Shown here: in pieces, positions 6,058-7,857 of the stretch
Layout of the letters: each line of letters opens with the position of its first letter
How positions within the stretch are numbered: position 1 is the first letter of the stretch
Origin: Spirochaetaceae bacterium
Lineage (GTDB): Bacteria > Spirochaetota > Spirochaetia > DSM-27196 > SLST01
Length of the DNA: 7,857 bases
NCBI GenBank assembly: GCA_007129695.1
Contig: SKVA01000293.1
Coordinates: 1 to 7,857 of the forward strand
Direction: 5' to 3'
Position numbers and translations under genes: made by a program
The notes under the pieces: model-generated
The model's input: the letters and a program-made list of their open reading frames with translations, nothing else
The model's database searches: none
Told to the model about the DNA's origin: nothing

Positions 6058-7857
6058 ATGCTAGAGCTGTTCGACCAGAACCCTCAGAGCCGTATCTTCC
6101 ATGTCGACTCGGAGTGCTACGTCGTCTATCTCGGTTCGCATTGGGACGACTACCGCCCCTTCCTCCGGCTTGGCACGTCCACCGCGCTGCCCGCGACGCT
6201 TCCGCCGATCGTGTCGACGATCGTCGTTCCTGACGCACTGACCGGTAACCCGCTCGATGAGATAGCGTGTCTCGCCGGAGACGCAACCCCGGAGACACGC
6301 TACGTCGGCGACGTCGAAACCGTCGAGCACCTGAAGAGCTTCGTCGGACAGGATACGATACCCGTCGAAGCGATAGAGGCGGTCGACCACGAAGAGGACG
6401 ACGGCCGGCACGTGCTCGTCTACTATTATAAGGACGGAAACCTCAAGATCAAGTTCCGGAAGGTCGAGATCCTCGACCTCAGGCGGAGAGAGAGTCTCGA
6501 CCGCCACTTCGTCGCGCGCGCGCAGGAAGCGAAGAACGAGTACGGACGCAGTCCGTTCAAACTCCCCGGCGATGTCTACCAGCAGCCCGGGTTCACGGTC
6601 GTCGGCGGCGTCGCGTACCTGCAGTCGCGCGGGGAACTCGCCGCGCTCGAGCTGCGCGACGGCTACTTCTTCGAACTCTCCGCCGCGGGCATCGACGCCG
6701 ATCGCGTGTCCACCGTGCGATCAGACGGCGTCGATGAGACGCTCATCAAGGTGTTCAAGCGCAGTCGCGCGAAGGAGCGCGCGCTGCGCGTCGTTTCCGC
6801 GCAGCCCGATCGCGTTCGCTCGGCGACCGAGCTCTTCCCGGAGAACAGCCTGCCCAGACTCAACGCACACCCGGTCGACGGAAACGGGGGAGCCTTCGGC
6901 TTTCACCGGTTCACGCTCGGGCAATCTTCGGGTCGGTTCGAAGCGCAGCTCGAAGGGTTCGACGCGCCGATCGTGTTCGGGAAGGCACCGAAGAAGCCGG
7001 GTCCGCGCACGGTCGTCGTCAACGTCGAATCGGGGACGCTCACGATCGGCGGACGCGCGACGCATCCGCTCCTTGACGGTGCGATCTACCACATCGTCGA
7101 AAAGCCGTACCCCCGCGCCGACCTCGAGACGCGCTTCCTGCCCGAAAGGAACTACCCGTACCGCGACCTGTTGAGCGACGCGGAAAACACGCTGCTCGCG
7201 CAGCTCGAGTACTTCCGGAACGAACTGTTCGCCGGTCGCGATCCGGCAAAGGTCGTTCGCACGATCAAGGGGCTCGACCCGGCCAAGGCGATCGGCAAGG
7301 CGGGCGGTATCCACCCGATCGTGCAGATAGTCCTACACAATTACAGGCACTACCTCGCGCACGTACGCGCGTCCGACCCGCAGCTCGCGCGCGGAGTCGA
7401 CTCGCTCGCGTCGCTGCTCGATCGGCACGCAATCGATCGTGACGACGTTCCCGGCTTCCTCCCGATCGTCGGCGAGCTCGTGTTCGACGGTGAGAGCACA
7501 CATCTGTTCTACCGCTTTGCAGCTCGCGTAACGAGCGACGGGTACGCGCACGCGCAGAAGGTCGCATCGTCGATCCTCACCCCGCCGAGCTTCGACTTCG
7601 AGTCGGAGCGCGCCCGTCTTGCCGACCTGATCGCCGGTCTTGCGACGCCCGAACAGATGAACGAGGCGCGGATGCGCCGCATCGCCGAGTCAAAAAAGAA
7701 GAAGGCTGCGACTGTCGTGACCGACGCGAACAGCGCCAACGACGCGAAGACGGGTGCCGCCGGTGCGTCGGGCGATAGAGCCGATACAGCGGCCGGATCG
7801 CGCGCAGCGGCCGGATCGCGCGCAGCGGCCGGAGCCGGTGGTTCGGCGGGTGATCGC
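6058..7857 (+). CDS. Large protein of unknown function, 3' end missing
   Basis: I do not recognise this protein. The frame runs 600 codons from ATG 6058 to the right edge without a stop. An in-frame TAG at 6034-6036 means this is the first ATG; GCGGGG 5 nt before it is a weak Shine-Dalgarno. No signal peptide or membrane segment is seen, so it is probably cytoplasmic. Residues 1-140 look mixed alpha/beta (VVYLGSHWDDYRPFLRLG, 23-40; a YYYKDGNLKIKFRKVEIL strand pair near 122-139). Residues 141-165 are a charged likely helix, and 166-350 look beta-rich. Residues 365-440 look helical, with a histidine cluster (419, 427, 431, 435) and a 12-residue near-repeat starting DPAK (395 and 407). Residues 544-549 include KKKK, after which comes an Ala/Gly/Ser/Arg-rich, probably disordered tail with AAGSRA repeats. 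Coding is supported by length, steady high-GC codon use and a promoter. It diverges from the ATPase gene, which hints at a shared process but proves none. Confidence 0.85.
   Translation, partial: MLELFDQNPQSRIFHVDSECYVVYLGSHWDDYRPFLRLGTSTALPATLPPIVSTIVVPDALTGNPLDEIACLAGDATPETRYVGDVETVEHLKSFVGQDTIPVEAIEAVDHEEDDGRHVLVYYYKDGNLKIKFRKVEILDLRRRESLDRHFVARAQEAKNEYGRSPFKLPGDVYQQPGFTVVGGVAYLQSRGELAALELRDGYFFELSAAGIDADRVSTVRSDGVDETLIKVFKRSRAKERALRVVSAQPDRVRSATELFPENSLPRLNAHPVDGNGGAFGFHRFTLGQSSGRFEAQLEGFDAPIVFGKAPKKPGPRTVVVNVESGTLTIGGRATHPLLDGAIYHIVEKPYPRADLETRFLPERNYPYRDLLSDAENTLLAQLEYFRNELFAGRDPAKVVRTIKGLDPAKAIGKAGGIHPIVQIVLHNYRHYLAHVRASDPQLARGVDSLASLLDRHAIDRDDVPGFLPIVGELVFDGESTHLFYRFAARVTSDGYAHAQKVASSILTPPSFDFESERARLADLIAGLATPEQMNEARMRRIAESKKKKAATVVTDANSANDAKTGAAGASGDRADTAAGSRAAAGSRAAAGAGGSAGDR
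7787..7833 (+). repeat. 18-bp tandem repeat, about 2.6 copies, inside the unrecognised gene
   Basis: The unit GCGGCCGGATCGCGCGCA occurs at 7789-7806 and 7807-7824, with a third partial copy (GCGGCCGGA) at 7825-7833. The two bases before the first copy also match. It keeps the frame and encodes AAGSRA repeated, so copy-number change would lengthen or shorten the tail by six residues without breaking the gene. The copies are identical, which suggests recent duplication by slippage. Confidence 0.85.

Noticed and set aside
6058..6480. Metallo-beta-lactamase-like fold in the N-terminal part of the unrecognised protein
   Set aside because: The strand-helix rhythm is suggestive, but there is no HxHxDH motif or later metal ligands.
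6061..6507. Minus-strand open frame opposite the start of the unrecognised gene, with a plausible-looking protein
   Set aside because: It covers only part of a 600-codon open frame that has its own promoter and start. No Shine-Dalgarno or homology supports it.
6572..7174. Plus-strand 200-codon frame inside the unrecognised gene
   Set aside because: The Ser/Arg/Thr-rich composition is typical of a +1 shadow in high-GC DNA.

Overview
This is a high-GC bacterial window from a free-living type of genome. It holds six protein genes and no RNA gene, insertion sequence or CRISPR array. Five genes lie on the minus strand, in transcription order: a MinD/ParA-family ATPase, a Nudix hydrolase, a GAF-containing PEP-protein phosphotransferase (PtsP, enzyme I-Ntr), a branched-chain amino acid binding protein (LivK type) and a LivH-type ABC permease cut by the left edge. 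The sixth gene is on the plus strand, diverges from the ATPase gene and runs off the right edge. I do not recognise it. A spirochaete (Spirochaetota) is my best guess, from the style of the MinD-like ATPase (LGGSNLHTYLGIK) and the signal-peptide end FAGGQ of the binding protein. This is inference only.

Layout: positions 1-719 hold livH (partial). Positions 720-813 are a spacer with a perfect 12-bp hairpin just after livK. Positions 814-1932 hold livK, with a strong Shine-Dalgarno and a good sigma70-type promoter whose -35 box overlaps the ptsP stop codon. Positions 1993-4257 hold ptsP and 4267-4812 the Nudix gene; the two are in the same frame, separated by one TAG and three codons. Positions 4805-5968 hold the ATPase gene, which overlaps the Nudix gene by 8 nt. 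Positions 5969-6057 are a divergent promoter region. Positions 6058-7857 hold the unrecognised protein, which has an Ala/Gly-rich repeated tail.

How the genes may work together: the ATPase, Nudix and PtsP genes are packed tightly enough to be one translationally coupled operon. LivK and LivH belong to a high-affinity leucine/isoleucine/valine importer whose other parts (LivM, LivG, LivF) should lie beyond the left edge. No terminator is visible between ptsP and livK, so read-through from a nitrogen-PTS sensor gene into an amino acid transport operon is possible, although livK also has its own promoter. The Nudix-ptsP pair resembles the rppH-ptsP pair of gammaproteobacteria, but this Nudix protein is not RppH-like. 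The main oddities are a degenerate phospho-histidine motif in PtsP, a hairpin that puts the ptsP GTG start in its loop, and the large unrecognised divergent protein.
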